From contig NZ_JANIET010000001.1 of NCBI RefSeq assembly GCF_024506435.1, positions 3,968,001 through 4,032,000 of the forward strand: a stretch of 64,000 nucleotides of DNA. The letters are read 5' to 3'. Made by a program: the position numbers and the translations under genes. This DNA is from Pantoea trifolii. Lineage in GTDB: Bacteria; Pseudomonadota; Gammaproteobacteria; Enterobacterales; Enterobacteriaceae. Positions 46,250 to 61,465 of the stretch are shown piece after piece; positions within the stretch are counted from its first letter, which is position 1; the number at the start of each line of letters is the position of its first letter. The notes beneath the pieces were generated by a model. That model did not search any database, was not told the DNA's origin, and worked only from the letters and a program-made list of their open reading frames with translations.

Positions 46250-47892
46250 GCGGTTTTCTCCATCATGTTTGCGTTGCTGGCACCCGGCGGTACCAATGGC
46301 CAGACGTTTTCATGCTCATCTATCGAAACATGCAGGAAGTAAGGACCTTCACTGTTCAGCAGAGCATCGAGGGCGGCGTCGACCTGATCTTTACGGCTAA
46401 TGCGCTGGCCTGGGATATCAAACGCGCTGGCCAGCGTGAGGAAATCGGGGTTGTCGGTCAGAATGGTTTCGCTGTAGCGACCATCAAAGAACAGTTGCTG
46501 CCACTGGCGCACCATGCCGAGACGCTGGTTATCCAGCAGCAGAATTTTCACCGGTAGCTTGCCGCGCTTGATGGTGCCCAGCTCCTGAATGTTCATCATG
46601 ATAGAACCATCGCCAGACACGCAGATCACTGTGTCCTCCGGACGTGCTACCTGCGCCCCAATCGCCGCCGGCAGGCCAAAGCCCATAGTGCCGAGACCGC
46701 TCGAGGTGATGAAGTTTTCTGGCGCGGTGAAACGCATGTGCTGAGCGGCCCACATCTGGTGTTGACCTACATCGGTGGTGACCACGGCGCTGTCCGCTTT
46801 GCGGTCAGACAACTGCTTCAGCAACAACGGCGCATAAATGGCTTCGCCTGGATGATCGTAGCGCCAGTCAAACTCGCTTTTCATCGCGCTGACTTCCTTG
46901 CGCCAGCCATCAATGTGCATTGGCATGCTCAGTGCCGGCAGCACCTGATTCATATCGCCTTGTAGTGAAACGTGAGCACGGCGCAGTTTGTTCAGCTCGG
47001 CAGGATCGATATCGATATGGATGACGCTGGCGTGCGGTGCGAAGGTGTCCAGCTTGCCAGTAACGCGATCGTCAAAACGCGCGCCAACCGCAATCAGCAA
47101 ATCACAGGATTGTACCGCGAGGTTAGCCGCTTTGGTGCCGTGCATGCCCAGCATTCCGAGATAAAGATCGCTACTGGCATCCGCGCTGCCGAGGCCTTTC
47201 AGCGTAGAAACCATCGGGATACCGGTTTCCTGCGCCATGGCACGTAAGGCTGGAACCGCCTGCGCCATACCCACGCCGCCACCGATATACAGCATCGGCT
47301 TATGCGATTGCGCCATCAATGCGCGCGCCTCTGCAATGTGCTGAGCGGAGTGGCTGATTTCTTCCTCAACTGGCAGCAGATGAGGTGTCAGTTCACCATT
47401 GGCGATCTGAATGTCTTTCGGGATATCGACCAGTACCGGGCCGGGCCGACCCGATTGCGCGATGGCAAAAGCTTCTGCCATCACCGAGGGTAAATCATCA
47501 AGCGATTCAACGAGGAAACTGTGTTTGGTGCAGGCTAACGATAAACCAAGAACGTCTATTTCCTGGAAGGCGTCGGTGCCGATGAAGGCCGATGATACCT
47601 GGCCAGTGATCGCCACAACCGGGATTGAATCCATCATCGCATCCGCCAAACCGGTGATCAGGTTGGTGGCGCCGGGCCCCGAAGTGGCGATACATACGCC
47701 CGTCTTGCCGGTTGCGCGGGCATAACCGATAGCAGCCATCACCGCACCTTGCTCATGACGACACAGTAGGTGTTCCACGCCGCCATCGTAGAGCGCATCG
47801 TACACTGGCATGATTGCGCCGCCAGGGTAGCCAAACACTGTATCGACACCCTGCGCGCGTAAAGCCTGAACTACCCACTGTGCACCTGTCAT
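46246..47892 (-). CDS. ilvG: Acetolactate synthase II large subunit (intact)
   Basis: TPP- and FAD-dependent enzyme joining pyruvate with pyruvate or 2-oxobutanoate. At 548 aa it is full length, unlike the frameshifted gene of E. coli K-12. Catalytic Glu lies in [20 protein letters not shown] near residue 47; the TPP-Mg motif runs from [15 protein letters not shown] to NQRLG. The isoform is considered valine-resistant in relatives. It is the first enzyme gene after the ilvL attenuator. Confidence 0.97.
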   Translation of the reverse strand: MTGAQWVVQALRAQGVDTVFGYPGGAIMPVYDALYDGGVEHLLCRHEQGAVMAAIGYARATGKTGVCIATSGPGATNLITGLADAMMDSIPVVAITGQVSSAFIGTDAFQEIDVLGLSLACTKHSFLVESLDDLPSVMAEAFAIAQSGRPGPVLVDIPKDIQIANGELTPHLLPVEEEISHSAQHIAEARALMAQSHKPMLYIGGGVGMAQAVPALRAMAQETGIPMVSTLKGLGSADASSDLYLGMLGMHGTKAANLAVQSCDLLIAVGARFDDRVTGKLDTFAPHASVIHIDIDPAELNKLRRAHVSLQGDMNQVLPALSMPMHIDGWRKEVSAMKSEFDWRYDHPGEAIYAPLLLKQLSDRKADSAVVTTDVGQHQMWAAQHMRFTAPENFITSSGLGTMGFGLPAAIGAQVARPEDTVICVSGDGSIMMNIQELGTIKRGKLPVKILLLDNQRLGMVRQWQQLFFDGRYSETILTDNPDFLTLASAFDIPGQRISRKDQVDAALDALLNSEGPYFLHVSIDEHENVWPLVPPGASNANMMEKTA

Positions 47893-47984
47893 GGTTATTC
47901 TCCTGTATTTCTAGGGGAACAACAGAATTTTATGCTACTGCTCATAATCTGTTCCTCGCTAATTTGCTGATATTTAGCCTGGTT

Positions 47985-48017
47985 AAAAAAAAACCCCCGG
48001 ACCTTTCGGTGCGGGGG
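47985..48017 (-). terminator. Transcription attenuator of ilvGMEDA
   Basis: On the minus strand CCCCCGCACC / GGTCCGGGGG forms the stem (48017-47994) around GAAA, followed by a run of nine T. It lies just after the ilvL stop, the arrangement known for attenuation in this operon. Confidence 0.93.
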
Positions 48018-48041
48018 TTTTTGGAATTCCAGACTTGATTT

Positions 48042-48140
48042 TTAAGCCTTTCTTTCTCCAAGCGATGCCCCGCACGGTGGGATAATAATCACCACCACGC
48101 TAATCACGACTAGGCTAATCACTTGTAGAAGGGCTTTCAT
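48042..48140 (-). CDS. ilvL: ilvGMEDA leader peptide
   Basis: A 32-aa leader rich in the regulatory amino acids: six Val, five Ile and four Leu, centred on QVISLVVISVVVIIIPP. It differs from the E. coli leader at only a few positions. Translation stalling here when charged tRNA-Ile, -Val or -Leu is scarce prevents the attenuator and lets ilvG be transcribed. It is too short for usual gene callers. Start ATG 48140. Confidence 0.95.
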   Translation of the reverse strand: MKALLQVISLVVISVVVIIIPPCGASLGERKA

Positions 48141-48181
48141 GTGTTGTTTGTTTTTTCGATTGTTCGAAGTAATACCTACAG

Positions 48182-48210
48182 AGTTACCATAGTTAGCACG
48201 TCGTTGACAA
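48182..48210 (-). promoter_or_regulatory. ilvLp: Candidate ilvL promoter
   Basis: TTGTCA (48210-48205) and GTAACT (48187-48182) are separated by 17 bases, about 40 bp before ilvL. The AT-rich stretch just upstream (48211-48235) could act as an UP element or IHF site. Confidence 0.6.
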
Positions 48211-48263
48211 TAATTTTCATTGGAAAATTTTATGATGCCGCTGGCGGCCCGCCGTTATCACAT

Positions 48264-48285
48264 TGTAAATAAAAGGTTATTTACA
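48264..48285. promoter_or_regulatory. 22-bp inverted repeat between ilvL and yifB
   Basis: Perfect 8-bp arms TGTAAATA / TATTTACA with a 6-bp spacer. It lies in the 328-bp divergent region, about 180 bp before yifB and beyond the ilvL promoter. It may be an operator; the regulator is unknown. Confidence 0.45.
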
Positions 48286-48468
48286 TTTGTGATAAAAATT
48301 CATAACGCCCGCGTCGTAATCTTCATTTGGAGTTTACGAGCAGGCTCTGATTTTCAGTGAAAGACCGGCAATTATCAGGGAATGTAAGGAATCTGGCTCT
48401 GAAGTTGAGTAGTAAGCCATTGTTCATCTGTCTGGCTGCTTTGATGATAAGGACAACAAGGAGCGGTT

Positions 48469-49989
48469 ATGTCTTTATCGAAGGTATTAACACGAGCTGC
48501 GCTGGGTGTTCAGGCTCCGCTGGTGACGGTTGAAGTACACATCAGCAACGGCTTGCCGGCCCTGACGCTGGTTGGACTGCCTGAAACCACGGTAAAAGAA
48601 GCGCGGGAACGGGTGCGAAGCGCGATTATTAATAGCGGGTTCACCTTCCCGGCGAAACGCGTCACCATCAATCTGGCGCCTGCCGATCTGCCAAAAGAGG
48701 GCGGACGCTATGACCTCCCCATCGCTATCGCCATTCTGGCGGCCTCTGAGCAGCTGCCAGACGCAAAACTCGGGCAATATGAATTCCTGGGGGAGTTAGC
48801 ACTTAACGGCGCGCTCTGTGGCGTTCAGGCCGCTATTCCGGCGGCGATGGCGGCACTGCAAGCGGGCAGACAAATGGTGTTAGCTGAACAGAATCAACAG
48901 GATGTAGGGTTGATTCAACATGGCGAGACGCTGGTAGGCAAACATCTGGTAGAAATCTGTGCGTTTCTCCATAACAAAACCACTCTCACTGTCGCGCATT
49001 ATCAGCCCGAAACGCTTGAACAGGAAAAGCAGGACCTCAGCGATATCATTGGCCAGGATCAGGGCCGACGTGCACTGGAGATCACTGCAGCCGGCGGGCA
49101 TAACCTATTACTGATTGGGCCGCCTGGCACCGGCAAGACCATGTTAGCGACGCGTCTGCCCGGTATCATGCCACCGTTAGACGACCAGGAAGCGCTGGAG
49201 TGCGCCGCTATAGCCAGCCTGGTAAGCAGTGGCAATCTCCATCATCAGTGGCGCAAACGGCCGTTCAGAGCGCCTCATCACAGTTCATCACTCTATGCGC
49301 TGGTTGGGGGCGGCTCCTTGCCGCGGCCGGGAGAAATCTCATTGGCACACAATGGCGTGTTATTCCTCGATGAGCTGCCTGAGTTCGAGCGCAGAACGCT
49401 TGATGCTTTGCGCGAACCGATTGAATCCGGGGAAATCGCCATTTCACGCACTCGCGCTAAAGTGACGTATCCCGCGCGCTTTCAATTGATCGGCGCGATG
49501 AATCCCAGCCCGACCGGGCATTATCAGGGCAACCATAATCGCTCATCACCTCAGCAGGTGTTGCGCTATCTCAATCGGTTATCAGGACCTTTTCTCGATC
49601 GCTTTGATTTATCGTTAGAGGTCCCACTTCTTCCCAGTGGATCGCTAAGTAAGAAACAACAAGTCAGCGAAAGCAGCGCTGAAGTTTTGATTCGCGTCCT
49701 CGCCGCACGAAAGATTCAAACAGCACGCAGCGGAAAAGTGAATGCTCATCTCTCTAACCCAGAGATTTTACGCTGGTGTCCATTGAAGCAGCAGGATGCT
49801 GAATGGCTGGAAGAAGTGTTGAATTCGTTGGGGCTTTCAGTACGCGCCTGGCAGCGGATTTTAAAGGTGGCCAGGACAATAGCTGATTTAGCAGGTGAAG
49901 AGCAGATTACTCGTAGTCATTTGCAGGAAGCGGTGGGATATCGCAGCATCGACCGCTTAATGATCTATCTGCACAAGACTCTGGAATAA
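48469..49989 (+). CDS. comM: YifB/ComM family AAA+ ATPase
   Basis: A 506-aa Mg-chelatase-related AAA+ protein, equal in length to E. coli YifB. The N-terminal Lon-S5-like domain contains PLVTVEVHISNGLPALTLVG. The ATPase has Walker A GPPGTGKTMLATRLPG near residue 217 and Walker B GVLFLDELPEF. In naturally competent bacteria ComM is a branch-migration helicase for integrating incoming DNA. AAGGAG precedes ATG 48469. Position beside ilvL matches E. coli. Confidence 0.93.
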   Translation: MSLSKVLTRAALGVQAPLVTVEVHISNGLPALTLVGLPETTVKEARERVRSAIINSGFTFPAKRVTINLAPADLPKEGGRYDLPIAIAILAASEQLPDAKLGQYEFLGELALNGALCGVQAAIPAAMAALQAGRQMVLAEQNQQDVGLIQHGETLVGKHLVEICAFLHNKTTLTVAHYQPETLEQEKQDLSDIIGQDQGRRALEITAAGGHNLLLIGPPGTGKTMLATRLPGIMPPLDDQEALECAAIASLVSSGNLHHQWRKRPFRAPHHSSSLYALVGGGSLPRPGEISLAHNGVLFLDELPEFERRTLDALREPIESGEIAISRTRAKVTYPARFQLIGAMNPSPTGHYQGNHNRSSPQQVLRYLNRLSGPFLDRFDLSLEVPLLPSGSLSKKQQVSESSAEVLIRVLAARKIQTARSGKVNAHLSNPEILRWCPLKQQDAEWLEEVLNSLGLSVRAWQRILKVARTIADLAGEEQITRSHLQEAVGYRSIDRLMIYLHKTLE

Positions 49990-49993
49990 AAAA

Positions 49994-50013
49994 CGGGGCT
50001 TATATAAGCCCCG
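49994..50013. terminator. Bidirectional terminator between yifB and maoP
   Basis: CGGGGCTTAT / ATAAGCCCCG stem in the 30-bp convergent gap. On the minus strand it is followed by six T, so it is strongest for maoP. Confidence 0.85.
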
Positions 50014-50019
50014 CTATTC

Positions 50020-50358
50020 TTAATCATCGCTATCGCTAAAATCTTCCACCGTATCCATCTGCGGCTTGCCGCCAGATAGCGTGTGGAAACGCTTAGGTCG
50101 CTTGATACGTGCGGTATATTTTGACCATACACGTTCAGCTTCCGTTTGCGGCTCACGAAGACCACGACATACTTCTAAAAATGAACGCTCTTCTTCTGTA
50201 ATGGGTTCACGCTTAGCGAGATCCAGTTCATTAAAGGCGTAACCGTGGCGCTCCAGAAGCTGAGCTTCTTTAATGGTGAAATCACCATGACGCGAAAAAC
50301 CACGTGGGTAATGTTTGTTATCAAAGAAACGATTTGTTGTTGCGAAGCTATCCGCCAT
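50020..50358 (-). CDS. maoP: Macrodomain Ori protein MaoP (YifE)
   Basis: A 112-aa protein, the same length as E. coli MaoP. It starts [20 protein letters not shown], with [20 protein letters not shown] and [17 protein letters not shown] following. In E. coli MaoP and the nearby maoS site organise the Ori macrodomain of the chromosome. The maoS site should lie in the 121-bp gap toward hdfR (50359-50479). AGGAG precedes the start. Confidence 0.93.
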   Translation of the reverse strand: MADSFATTNRFFDNKHYPRGFSRHGDFTIKEAQLLERHGYAFNELDLAKREPITEEERSFLEVCRGLREPQTEAERVWSKYTARIKRPKRFHTLSGGKPQMDTVEDFSDSDD

Positions 50359-50479
50359 TTTACACGCTCCTGACTCTCATATGGCCGTGCTATTTATGGC
50401 GCGGAGTATTAGATAGGCTTGACAGAGTGTAAAACAAAACATTTAAATCAGTACGACAAACAATTTTTGGGAGAATGCA
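50359..50479. other. maoP-hdfR intergenic region, expected to hold maoS
   Basis: In E. coli the 17-bp maoS site is found next to maoP. A GC-poor segment here includes TATTTATGGCGCGGAGTATT around 50390-50410, but I cannot verify the motif from memory. It also carries the divergent promoters. Confidence 0.4.
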
Positions 50480-51301
50480 GTGGATACGGAATTACTGAAA
50501 ACTTTCCTCGAAGTGAGCAGAACACGCCATTTCGGGCGTGCTGCTGAAGCGCTTTACCTCACGCAATCTGCCGTTAGTTTTCGCATTCGTCAGCTGGAAA
50601 ACCAGCTGGGCGTAAATCTTTTTACTCGTCACCGTAATAACATCCGGCTGACTTCAGCGGGCGAGCGTTTATTACCCTATGCCGAAAGCTTGATGAGTAC
50701 CTGGCTGATGGCCAAAAAGGAAGTTTCACATACACAGCAGCATCATGAGCTTTCGATAGGAGGTAGCGCATCCCTTTGGGAAGCGTATTTAACTCCTTGG
50801 TTGCAAACACTTTATGAGAATCGCGAAAGCCTCCATCTTGAGGCACGCATCGCCCAACGACATTTGCTGGTCAAGCAGTTGCATGAACGTCAGTTGGACC
50901 TATTGATCACGACCGAAGCACCAAAAATGGATGAGTTAACCAGCCAGCAAATAGGTCATATTTCTCTCGCATTATTCCGGGCGCGCAAAACTGAGAAGCG
51001 TGAAAAATATGACTATATCAAGCTGGAATGGGGCGCAGATTTTCATCAGCATGAAAGTTATCTGTCCAGTGATGATGTCCCTGTATTAACTACGACATCG
51101 GCACATTTAACGCGCGAATTACTGCATACCACCGGTGCATGTGCATTTTTACCTGATTTTTGGCACGGCATTTATAGTGATTTGATGGTTATTCCAGATA
51201 CACCCGTCGCCGTGCGACCGTTATATGCGGTGTGGCTGCAGAATAGCGATCAGCAAAGTCACATTCGTCAGCTGCTTAAATATCCGGTTTTGACACAATA
51301 A
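50480..51301 (+). CDS. hdfR: LysR regulator HdfR (flhDC repressor)
   Basis: A 273-aa LysR regulator whose first 70 residues ([20 protein letters not shown], then [19 protein letters not shown]) are almost the same as E. coli HdfR, which represses the flagellar master operon. The start is GTG 50480, with GGGAGAA upstream. The second half is more divergent, with a slightly altered effector domain. It lies between maoP and the rrn operon tail, the same place as in E. coli. A hairpin at 51316-51348 may end its transcript. Confidence 0.92.
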   Translation: MDTELLKTFLEVSRTRHFGRAAEALYLTQSAVSFRIRQLENQLGVNLFTRHRNNIRLTSAGERLLPYAESLMSTWLMAKKEVSHTQQHHELSIGGSASLWEAYLTPWLQTLYENRESLHLEARIAQRHLLVKQLHERQLDLLITTEAPKMDELTSQQIGHISLALFRARKTEKREKYDYIKLEWGADFHQHESYLSSDDVPVLTTTSAHLTRELLHTTGACAFLPDFWHGIYSDLMVIPDTPVAVRPLYAVWLQNSDQQSHIRQLLKYPVLTQ

Positions 51302-51315
51302 GATAATAAATGAGG

Positions 51316-51348
51316 GAGTTTGAGTGGATCACAGTGAAACTCAAACTC
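51316..51348 (+). terminator. Possible hdfR terminator hairpin
   Basis: GAGTTTGAGT pairs with ACTCAAACTC; only a short T-run follows, so strength is uncertain. Confidence 0.5.
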
Positions 51349-51376
51349 ATTTCACTGCCAAATTTTGGACAAAAAA

Positions 51377-51400
51377 AATCCTTTGCCGAAGCAAAGGATT
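51377..51400 (-). terminator. rrn operon terminator
   Basis: On the minus strand AATCCTTTGC / GCAAAGGATT around TTCG, then eight T. It lies seven bases after tRNA-Trp. Confidence 0.92.
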
Positions 51401-51406
51401 ATTTTC

Positions 51407-51482
<76 letters not shown>

Positions 51483-51490
51483 AATTAGGG

Positions 51491-51567
51491 TGGCGGAACG
51501 GACGGGGCTCGAACCCGCGACCCCCTGCGTGACAGGCAGGTATTCTAACCAACTGAACTACCGCTCC
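51491..51567 (-). tRNA. aspT: tRNA-Asp (anticodon GTC)
   Basis: A 77-nt tRNA with CCA end, anticodon loop CTGTCAC and acceptor GGAGCGG. It lies between 5S rRNA and tRNA-Trp, as in rrnC. Confidence 0.98.
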
Positions 51568-51667
51568 ACCGATTCTGTACTGATATCAGACAATCGTTCT
51601 GATTTCAGGTGTTTCGCCCTTTCCGCGTCACCGGGAAGGTCACGACCCGATAACGGGTCTTAATTTG

Positions 51668-51787
51668 ATGCCTGGCAGTTCCCTACTCTCGCATGGGGAG
51701 ACCCCACACTACCATCGGCGCTACGGCGTTTCACTTCTGAGTTCGGCATGGGGTCAGGTGGGACCACCGCGCTAAAGCCGCCAGGCA
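51668..51787 (-). rRNA. rrf: 5S ribosomal RNA
   Basis: A 120-nt 5S sequence starting TGCCTGGCGG and containing GGTCCCACCTGACCCCATGC, the enterobacterial form. Confidence 0.98.
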
Positions 51788-51891
51788 AATTCTTTGCGCA
51801 AAAACGAATGACATCCGCTTCCGCTGAATCTTTAATCCGTAAAACAAGCTGAAAATATCGGTCTCTCAGACCAAAACGCCTCTGGCGTTGT

Positions 51892-54798
<2,907 letters not shown>

Positions 54799-54926
54799 TC
54801 ACAACCCACAGGCGTTTTGCAACGCTGCGGACTGTAAGCATTTGAGAGACTCGAACATGTTGTTATTCATTTCTTATTACGGAGAAATGAACCAACACGT
54901 CGTTTCAATTTTCAGCTTGTTCCGGA

Positions 54927-54939
54927 TTGTTAAAGAGCA
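54927..54939 (-). promoter_or_regulatory. boxA antitermination site before 23S
   Basis: TGCTCTTTAACAA on the minus strand in the 16S-23S spacer, the standard Nus-factor boxA. Confidence 0.85.
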
Positions 54940-55000
54940 ATAACTTCGCAATGTACCCGAGGATACATTCTGAAGTTAGTTATCAACGTGGGGTCGTTGA

Positions 55001-55076
55001 TGGTGGAGCTAAGCGGGATCGAACCGCTGACCTCCTGCGTGCAAGGCAGGCGCTCTCCCAGCTGAGCTATAGCCCC
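55001..55076 (-). tRNA. alaT: tRNA-Ala (anticodon TGC)
   Basis: A 76-nt tRNA with CCA end, acceptor GGGGCTA and anticodon loop CTTGCAC. It is the second spacer tRNA. Confidence 0.98.
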
Positions 55077-55192
55077 ATAGAGTTTTGCAAAACGCGTGCT
55101 TACCAGGAGAATTCTTTCAGGTTCAAGGCGTGTCGATACGAAGCATACTCAAGTATGCGAGCTATCGGCACAACGCGGAAACTGGAAGAATT

Positions 55193-55269
<77 letters not shown>

Positions 55270-55342
55270 GCAGGCGTTTTACGCTCTTCTTTAATTTCAT
55301 CAGACAATCTGTGTGAGCACTGCGCGGGAAGGTATCTTCAGG

Positions 55343-56883
<1,541 letters not shown>

Positions 56884-57036
56884 AAGTTTGATTTGCTGAA
56901 ACAAGTTCAGCGGTGCTCATCTGTAAAACGTCATAATGAATTTCATTATGTGTTCACTCGTGAGGCTTTGATATTTTGTTGCGTCCGGAGACGCTGATAT
57001 CAATCCTGCGAGTGCCCACACAGATTGTCTGATAAA

Positions 57037-57049
57037 TTGTTAAAGAGCA
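57037..57049 (-). promoter_or_regulatory. boxA antitermination site in the rrn leader
   Basis: TGCTCTTTAACAA about 155 nt before 16S, after P2; needed for Nus-dependent antitermination. Confidence 0.9.
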
Positions 57050-57081
57050 TGCCGCGACTTCTCTAGCGGCGCGGGATGCGT

Positions 57082-57109
57082 ATATTACGCTTTCCGCATT
57101 CTCAGTCAA
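57082..57109 (-). promoter_or_regulatory. rrn P2 promoter
   Basis: TTGACT (57109-57104), 16 bp, TAATAT (57087-57082), followed by a GC-rich stretch CGCATCCCGCGCC like the P2 discriminator region of E. coli rrn operons. Confidence 0.9.
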
Positions 57110-57200
57110 GCATTTATTTTTGCTTTTCTGAAGGTTGCCTTGAAGACCACCTCCTGAACACATCGCTTCGTAAGCCGTTGTTCCGTGTCAGTGGAGGCGC

Positions 57201-57228
57201 AGTATAGGGATTTCTTCGGGGCTGACAA
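57201..57228 (-). promoter_or_regulatory. rrn P1 promoter
   Basis: TTGTCA (57228-57223), 16 bp, TATACT (57206-57201), followed by GCGCCTCCACTGACA. This is nearly E. coli rrnB P1, including the GC-rich discriminator for ppGpp control. AT-rich sequence upstream could be the UP element. Confidence 0.93.
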
Positions 57229-57279
57229 GTGCTAATTTCAAATTAATTTTCGAGTGCTGATTTTTTCGTCGAAACGCCA

Positions 57280-58131
57280 CTAAACTGCTAATTTTTCCAG
57301 CAACGGGAAGCCATAACGCTGCAAAATCGGTGACAATTTCGTCACTTCATCATCCATACGCGTACAGAACGCTAAATTCTGCCCGGACGAAACCGCCTGC
57401 GGTGCTTCATGCTCCAATAACCAAACGGTACGACGCGCAATGGCAGCGCCCGAATCTACCAACCTCGTCCCTTCCGGCAGTACCAATTGCAGCTCATCAC
57501 GTAATAAAGGGAAATGCGTACAGCCGAGAACCACGGTATCGGGCGGCTCTTTCATACGTAGCCAGGGTTGCACAGCGCGGCGCACATCAGCCAGTTCAAC
57601 ATCTTCGCCATGCAACTTGGCTTCCGCCAGTTCCACCAGCTCAGCAGAACCGAGCATTTCGATTTTGCAGTCCCGGGCAAATTGCGCCACCAACTCATGC
57701 GTATAAGGACGCTTCACCGTGCCACGGGTGGCCAGCAATCCCACTACGCCGTTACGCGTCAGACGCGCAGCAGGTTTAATAGCAGGCACCACACCCACAA
57801 CCGGGAATTCGAAGCGCTCACGCAGAGCCGGCAAAGAGATGGTACTGGCCGAGTTACAGGCGATGATCACCAGCGCAAGCGGAAAACGCTGAGTGATAGC
57901 CGTCACCACCGCCACTACACGCTCGACAATAAAGTCTTCGGATTTTTCGCCGTACGGGAAACCTTCATTATCGAAGGCGTAGAGATAGTGAAGATCCGGC
58001 AGTAAATGCCGGACCTCATCATAGACAGACAGCCCACCGACGCCGGAGTCAAACACCAGCACGGTGGGTTGTAGATCAGAAGCTGTAGCTGGCGCTGAGG
58101 TAATACTCCGTTCCTGGAGTTGGATAGCCAT
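57280..58131 (-). CDS. murI: Glutamate racemase
   Basis: Makes D-glutamate for peptidoglycan from L-glutamate. The 283-aa product has [19 protein letters not shown] (Asp/Ser of the first lobe), the first catalytic Cys in [10 protein letters not shown], the second in [11 protein letters not shown], and [11 protein letters not shown] between them. Length and the N-terminal extension match E. coli MurI. The start at 58131 (MAIQLQERS) is preferred; it lies inside the btuB end by 56 bp, the same overlap type as in E. coli. Confidence 0.95.
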   Translation of the reverse strand: MAIQLQERSITSAPATASDLQPTVLVFDSGVGGLSVYDEVRHLLPDLHYLYAFDNEGFPYGEKSEDFIVERVVAVVTAITQRFPLALVIIACNSASTISLPALRERFEFPVVGVVPAIKPAARLTRNGVVGLLATRGTVKRPYTHELVAQFARDCKIEMLGSAELVELAEAKLHGEDVELADVRRAVQPWLRMKEPPDTVVLGCTHFPLLRDELQLVLPEGTRLVDSGAAIARRTVWLLEHEAPQAVSSGQNLAFCTRMDDEVTKLSPILQRYGFPLLEKLAV

Positions 58132-59956
58132 ACACTGTCTCGTAATCTTTATCGAACAGGTTGGCAATTCTACCACGAACGGTGAGCTGTGATGTGACCG
58201 GATACGAAACTGCCAGATCCCACAAACTCACGCCGCCTAATTTTACGCGTTCAGCGGTATAAGAATGGTTGTAATCGGTATCGAAACGATCGCCGAGATA
58301 GTGATAAGTCACAGACCAGTCGAAGTCATACACCGTCCAGTCGAGTTGATACTTCACCTGCTGCTTCGCACGGCGCACCAATTGCTGATTGGTCTCAGCA
58401 TCACGCGCATCGACATAATCGTAAGAAATCTGATGGCTAAGCGGGCCGGTATCGAACGATGCCGTAGCCTCAACACCTTTAATACGTACTTTGTCGATGT
58501 TGTAGTAGATGAAAGTGCTTGGATCGCTATCAATCAGATTTTCGATGTCATTGCGATAACCCGACACGCGCCAATTGACCGGCCCGGTTAAACCTTCAAA
58601 GCCACCCTCCCACTGTTTACTCTCTTCCGGTTTCAAATCGCTGTTGCCGTAAGAACCATACAGCTGACCAAGACGCGGCGCTTTATAGGCGGTCGCATAG
58701 TTAGCGAAGACGCTGTAGCCGTCAACAAACTCCCAGGATGCGCCACTCTGCCAGGTGCTGTGCCAGCCAAACTGACTGTTGTCATCACCACGCAGCGCAC
58801 CTTCAAGTGTTACATCGCCAAACTTTTGCTGCGCAGTGGCGTAAATGCCGGTATCGCGCAGTTCAGTGCTATGGGTGACATAAGCGGTGCCCGGCTCGGT
58901 AGTCTGTTTCTGCCAGTCTACGCCGCCGCTGACGGTGCCTTGCCCAACCCGGAAGGTATTGCCCCATTGCAGGTTATATTGCTTACTGTCATCCAGTGTG
59001 GTCGCCGGACCATAACGGCCAGTGCGCGGATCATAGTTGTAATCTTTGCTGCGGCTGTAGCTGGCAATCAGCTGAGTGGAATAGATGTCATGGCTGTAGC
59101 GCAGGCCGGTATCCCAAGTCTGGCTATATAGCTGACGAGTGTCGTTTAATCCGGTGATATTGAAACTGCTGTCATAACTGTAAGTGCCGTCATAGGCCGT
59201 ACGGTTATCAAAACCGTAACCGCGGAAGAAGCCACTCAGCTCGTCGCTAAATTGATGTTCCAGCGATCCATACAGCGACTTGCTCATGAAACCATCGCGG
59301 TCTTTTTGTGCCGGATCGCCATACACATCAGGTAAGTTGGCCACCACATCGTAGCCTCGGGTGTAGGTGTAATTACCGGCCATGGTCAGCCTGGTGGCAT
59401 CACCCAACTGTTGCTGCGTTGAACCTTCATAACTCTGATAACCGTTCGAACCCACACCAGCGGTCAACGTTGTGCCTGGTTTATCGCGGCCGGTAATAAT
59501 GTTGATGACTCCACCAATCGCATCCGAACCATACACCGCCGAACGCGCGCCACGCACATATTCGATGCGTTGCACCAGCGAAAGCGGAATCTGGCTGAGA
59601 TCGGATGAACCGGAAACGCCGGCCTGATTGAGACGAATACCGTCAATCAGCACCAGAACATGACTGGAATTGGTGCCTCGAATAAACAGCGAACTGCTCT
59701 GACCCATACCACCATTCTGCGCGATATCCACGCCCGGCAAACGGCGCATCACATCGCTCAGGGTTTTTGACTGCCAGCGATCAATATCTCCACGTGTCAC
59801 CACGGAAGTTGGCGCCAGCACCGACGAGACCGGCTGTGCGAAGCGGTTAGCGGTAACGATTTGCGTATCATCATTCTGCTGCGCGTAGCCAAATTGCGCC
59901 CAGAGAGACAACGCCGTTGCACTGAAGGCAAACAGCGAAGCATGTGTTTTTTTCAT
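58076..59956 (-). CDS. btuB: Outer-membrane cobalamin receptor BtuB
   Basis: TonB-dependent vitamin B12 receptor of 626 aa. The Sec signal peptide ends near GYAQ, and the TonB box is DTQIVTANR. The plug domain runs to about residue 150 with [20 protein letters not shown] and [19 protein letters not shown]. The 22-strand barrel ends in ASYSF, with terminal aromatic Phe. The start at 59956 follows GGATG weakly; translation control by the upstream riboswitch explains the weak site. It is co-transcribed with murI. Confidence 0.95.
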   Translation of the reverse strand: MKKTHASLFAFSATALSLWAQFGYAQQNDDTQIVTANRFAQPVSSVLAPTSVVTRGDIDRWQSKTLSDVMRRLPGVDIAQNGGMGQSSSLFIRGTNSSHVLVLIDGIRLNQAGVSGSSDLSQIPLSLVQRIEYVRGARSAVYGSDAIGGVINIITGRDKPGTTLTAGVGSNGYQSYEGSTQQQLGDATRLTMAGNYTYTRGYDVVANLPDVYGDPAQKDRDGFMSKSLYGSLEHQFSDELSGFFRGYGFDNRTAYDGTYSYDSSFNITGLNDTRQLYSQTWDTGLRYSHDIYSTQLIASYSRSKDYNYDPRTGRYGPATTLDDSKQYNLQWGNTFRVGQGTVSGGVDWQKQTTEPGTAYVTHSTELRDTGIYATAQQKFGDVTLEGALRGDDNSQFGWHSTWQSGASWEFVDGYSVFANYATAYKAPRLGQLYGSYGNSDLKPEESKQWEGGFEGLTGPVNWRVSGYRNDIENLIDSDPSTFIYYNIDKVRIKGVEATASFDTGPLSHQISYDYVDARDAETNQQLVRRAKQQVKYQLDWTVYDFDWSVTYHYLGDRFDTDYNHSYTAERVKLGGVSLWDLAVSYPVTSQLTVRGRIANLFDKDYETVYGYPTPGTEYYLSASYSF

Positions 59957-60029
59957 TGTTATAGCATCCAAAAGACGAAGCAGGATGCCGCACGACTACA
60001 ACCAATAGCTCGCGATGGTCGTATGTATT

Positions 60030-60195
60030 GCGACGTTACACCGGCAGGTCTTCGGGCTGAGAATCATAAATGGTGAAAAACTTCCCATCCGGCAGGACAG
60101 TGTTTATCAGTGCCATCACCACGACATTCTTTACCGCTGCGCGTCAGCTCCAGATTCACACTGGATTCCCTTTTAACTCAAGGAGGCCGGCAGGC
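60030..60195 (-). promoter_or_regulatory. Adenosylcobalamin riboswitch of btuB
   Basis: On the minus strand: GCCTGCCGGCC, then GGGAATCCAGTGTGAATC, then the B12 box-like GCTGACGCGCAGCGGTAA, and GCCCGAAGACCTGCCGG near the 3' end. These follow the E. coli btuB leader closely. Binding of AdoCbl would block btuB translation. Confidence 0.95.
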
Positions 60196-60318
60196 GCAGT
60201 CTACGGCCAGGAAGGCCGGAAATCCAGACTTCCAGCCATCTTGTTTTCCGCAGGGCTGGACATCAGCAGTTGAATGCCTACAATCGCCCGGCAAGCCAGC
60301 TTATTACCAGGATTAAAG

Positions 60319-61422
60319 ATGACACCCGAACAGCTCCCGATTGAACAATACGACGCGCAACTGGCGGAAAAAGTCAGCCGCTTACAGGCGATGATGGTGC
60401 CCTTTGCTGCGCCCGACGTGGAGGTGTTCCGTTCGCCGGTCAGCCACTATCGGATGCGTGCCGAATTCCGCATCTGGCACGACGGTGACGATCTCTACCA
60501 CATCATCTTTGATCAACAGACCAAGCAACGTATCCGCGTCGATCAATTCCCGGCGGCCAGTGAATTGATCAACCAGCTGATGCCAAAACTGATCGCGGCG
60601 ATCCGCGACAACCGCGCGCTGCGTTTTAAGCTATTCCAGATCGATTACCTGTCGACGATGAGCAACCAGATCGTCATCTCGCTGCTCTATCACCGCAAGC
60701 TGGAAGAGGAGTGGACCGCCGCCGCCAGCGCCCTGCGTGATAGCCTGCGTGCCGAAGGCTTTGACGTGCAGCTGATTGGCCGCGCCACCAAAACCAAAAT
60801 CTGCCTCGATCGCGATTACGTTGATGAGCGCCTGCCGGTCGCGGGGAAAGAGATGATTTATCGTCAGGTGGAGAACAGCTTCACCCAGCCAAACGCGGCG
60901 ATGAATATTCAGATGCTGGAGTGGGCGCTGGACGTGACGCAGGATTCGCGTGGCGATTTGCTGGAACTCTATTGCGGTAACGGCAACTTCTCGCTGGCGC
61001 TGGCGCGTAACTTCCGCCGCGTGCTGGCCACCGAGATTGCCAAGCCGTCAGTCGCGTCCGCGCAATACAACATTGCCGCCAACCAGATTGATAACGTGCA
61101 GATTATTCGTATGGCCGCCGAAGAGTTTACTCAGGCGATGACGGGCGTACGCAGCTTCAATCGTTTAGAAGGCATCGACCTGAAGAGCTATCAGTGCGAA
61201 ACCATTTTTGTCGATCCGCCGCGCAGCGGGCTGGATGAGGAAACCGTGAAGATGGTGCAGGCCTATCCGCGCATCCTTTATATCTCCTGCAACCCGCAAA
61301 CGCTGTGCGACAACCTCGCGGTGCTGGGAGAAACGCATGATGTCACGCGTCTGGCGCTGTTCGATCAGTTCCCGTATACCCATCATATGGAATGCGGCGT
61401 GCTGCTGACGCGCAAGGCCTGA
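60319..61422 (+). CDS. trmA: tRNA (uracil-5-)-methyltransferase TrmA
   Basis: Makes m5U54 in all tRNAs, and also acts on tmRNA, with SAM. The 367-aa product has the SAM site [16 protein letters not shown] near residue 215, the catalytic Cys in [10 protein letters not shown] and the base Glu in [24 protein letters not shown] links them. ATG 60319 has AGGA. Divergent from btuB, as in E. coli. A REP lies 7 bp after its stop. Confidence 0.96.
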   Translation: MTPEQLPIEQYDAQLAEKVSRLQAMMVPFAAPDVEVFRSPVSHYRMRAEFRIWHDGDDLYHIIFDQQTKQRIRVDQFPAASELINQLMPKLIAAIRDNRALRFKLFQIDYLSTMSNQIVISLLYHRKLEEEWTAAASALRDSLRAEGFDVQLIGRATKTKICLDRDYVDERLPVAGKEMIYRQVENSFTQPNAAMNIQMLEWALDVTQDSRGDLLELYCGNGNFSLALARNFRRVLATEIAKPSVASAQYNIAANQIDNVQIIRMAAEEFTQAMTGVRSFNRLEGIDLKSYQCETIFVDPPRSGLDEETVKMVQAYPRILYISCNPQTLCDNLAVLGETHDVTRLALFDQFPYTHHMECGVLLTRKA

Positions 61423-61428
61423 TGAATC

Positions 61429-61452
61429 GGTCGCCATGAATGGCGACCCTAC
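61429..61452 (+). repeat. REP-like palindrome
   Basis: Arms GGTCGCCAT and ATGGCGACC around GA, then CTAC, between the convergent trmA and yijD ends; the only copy seen right of 35 kb. Confidence 0.85.
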
Positions 61453-61465
61453 AGCAGTCGAAGCC

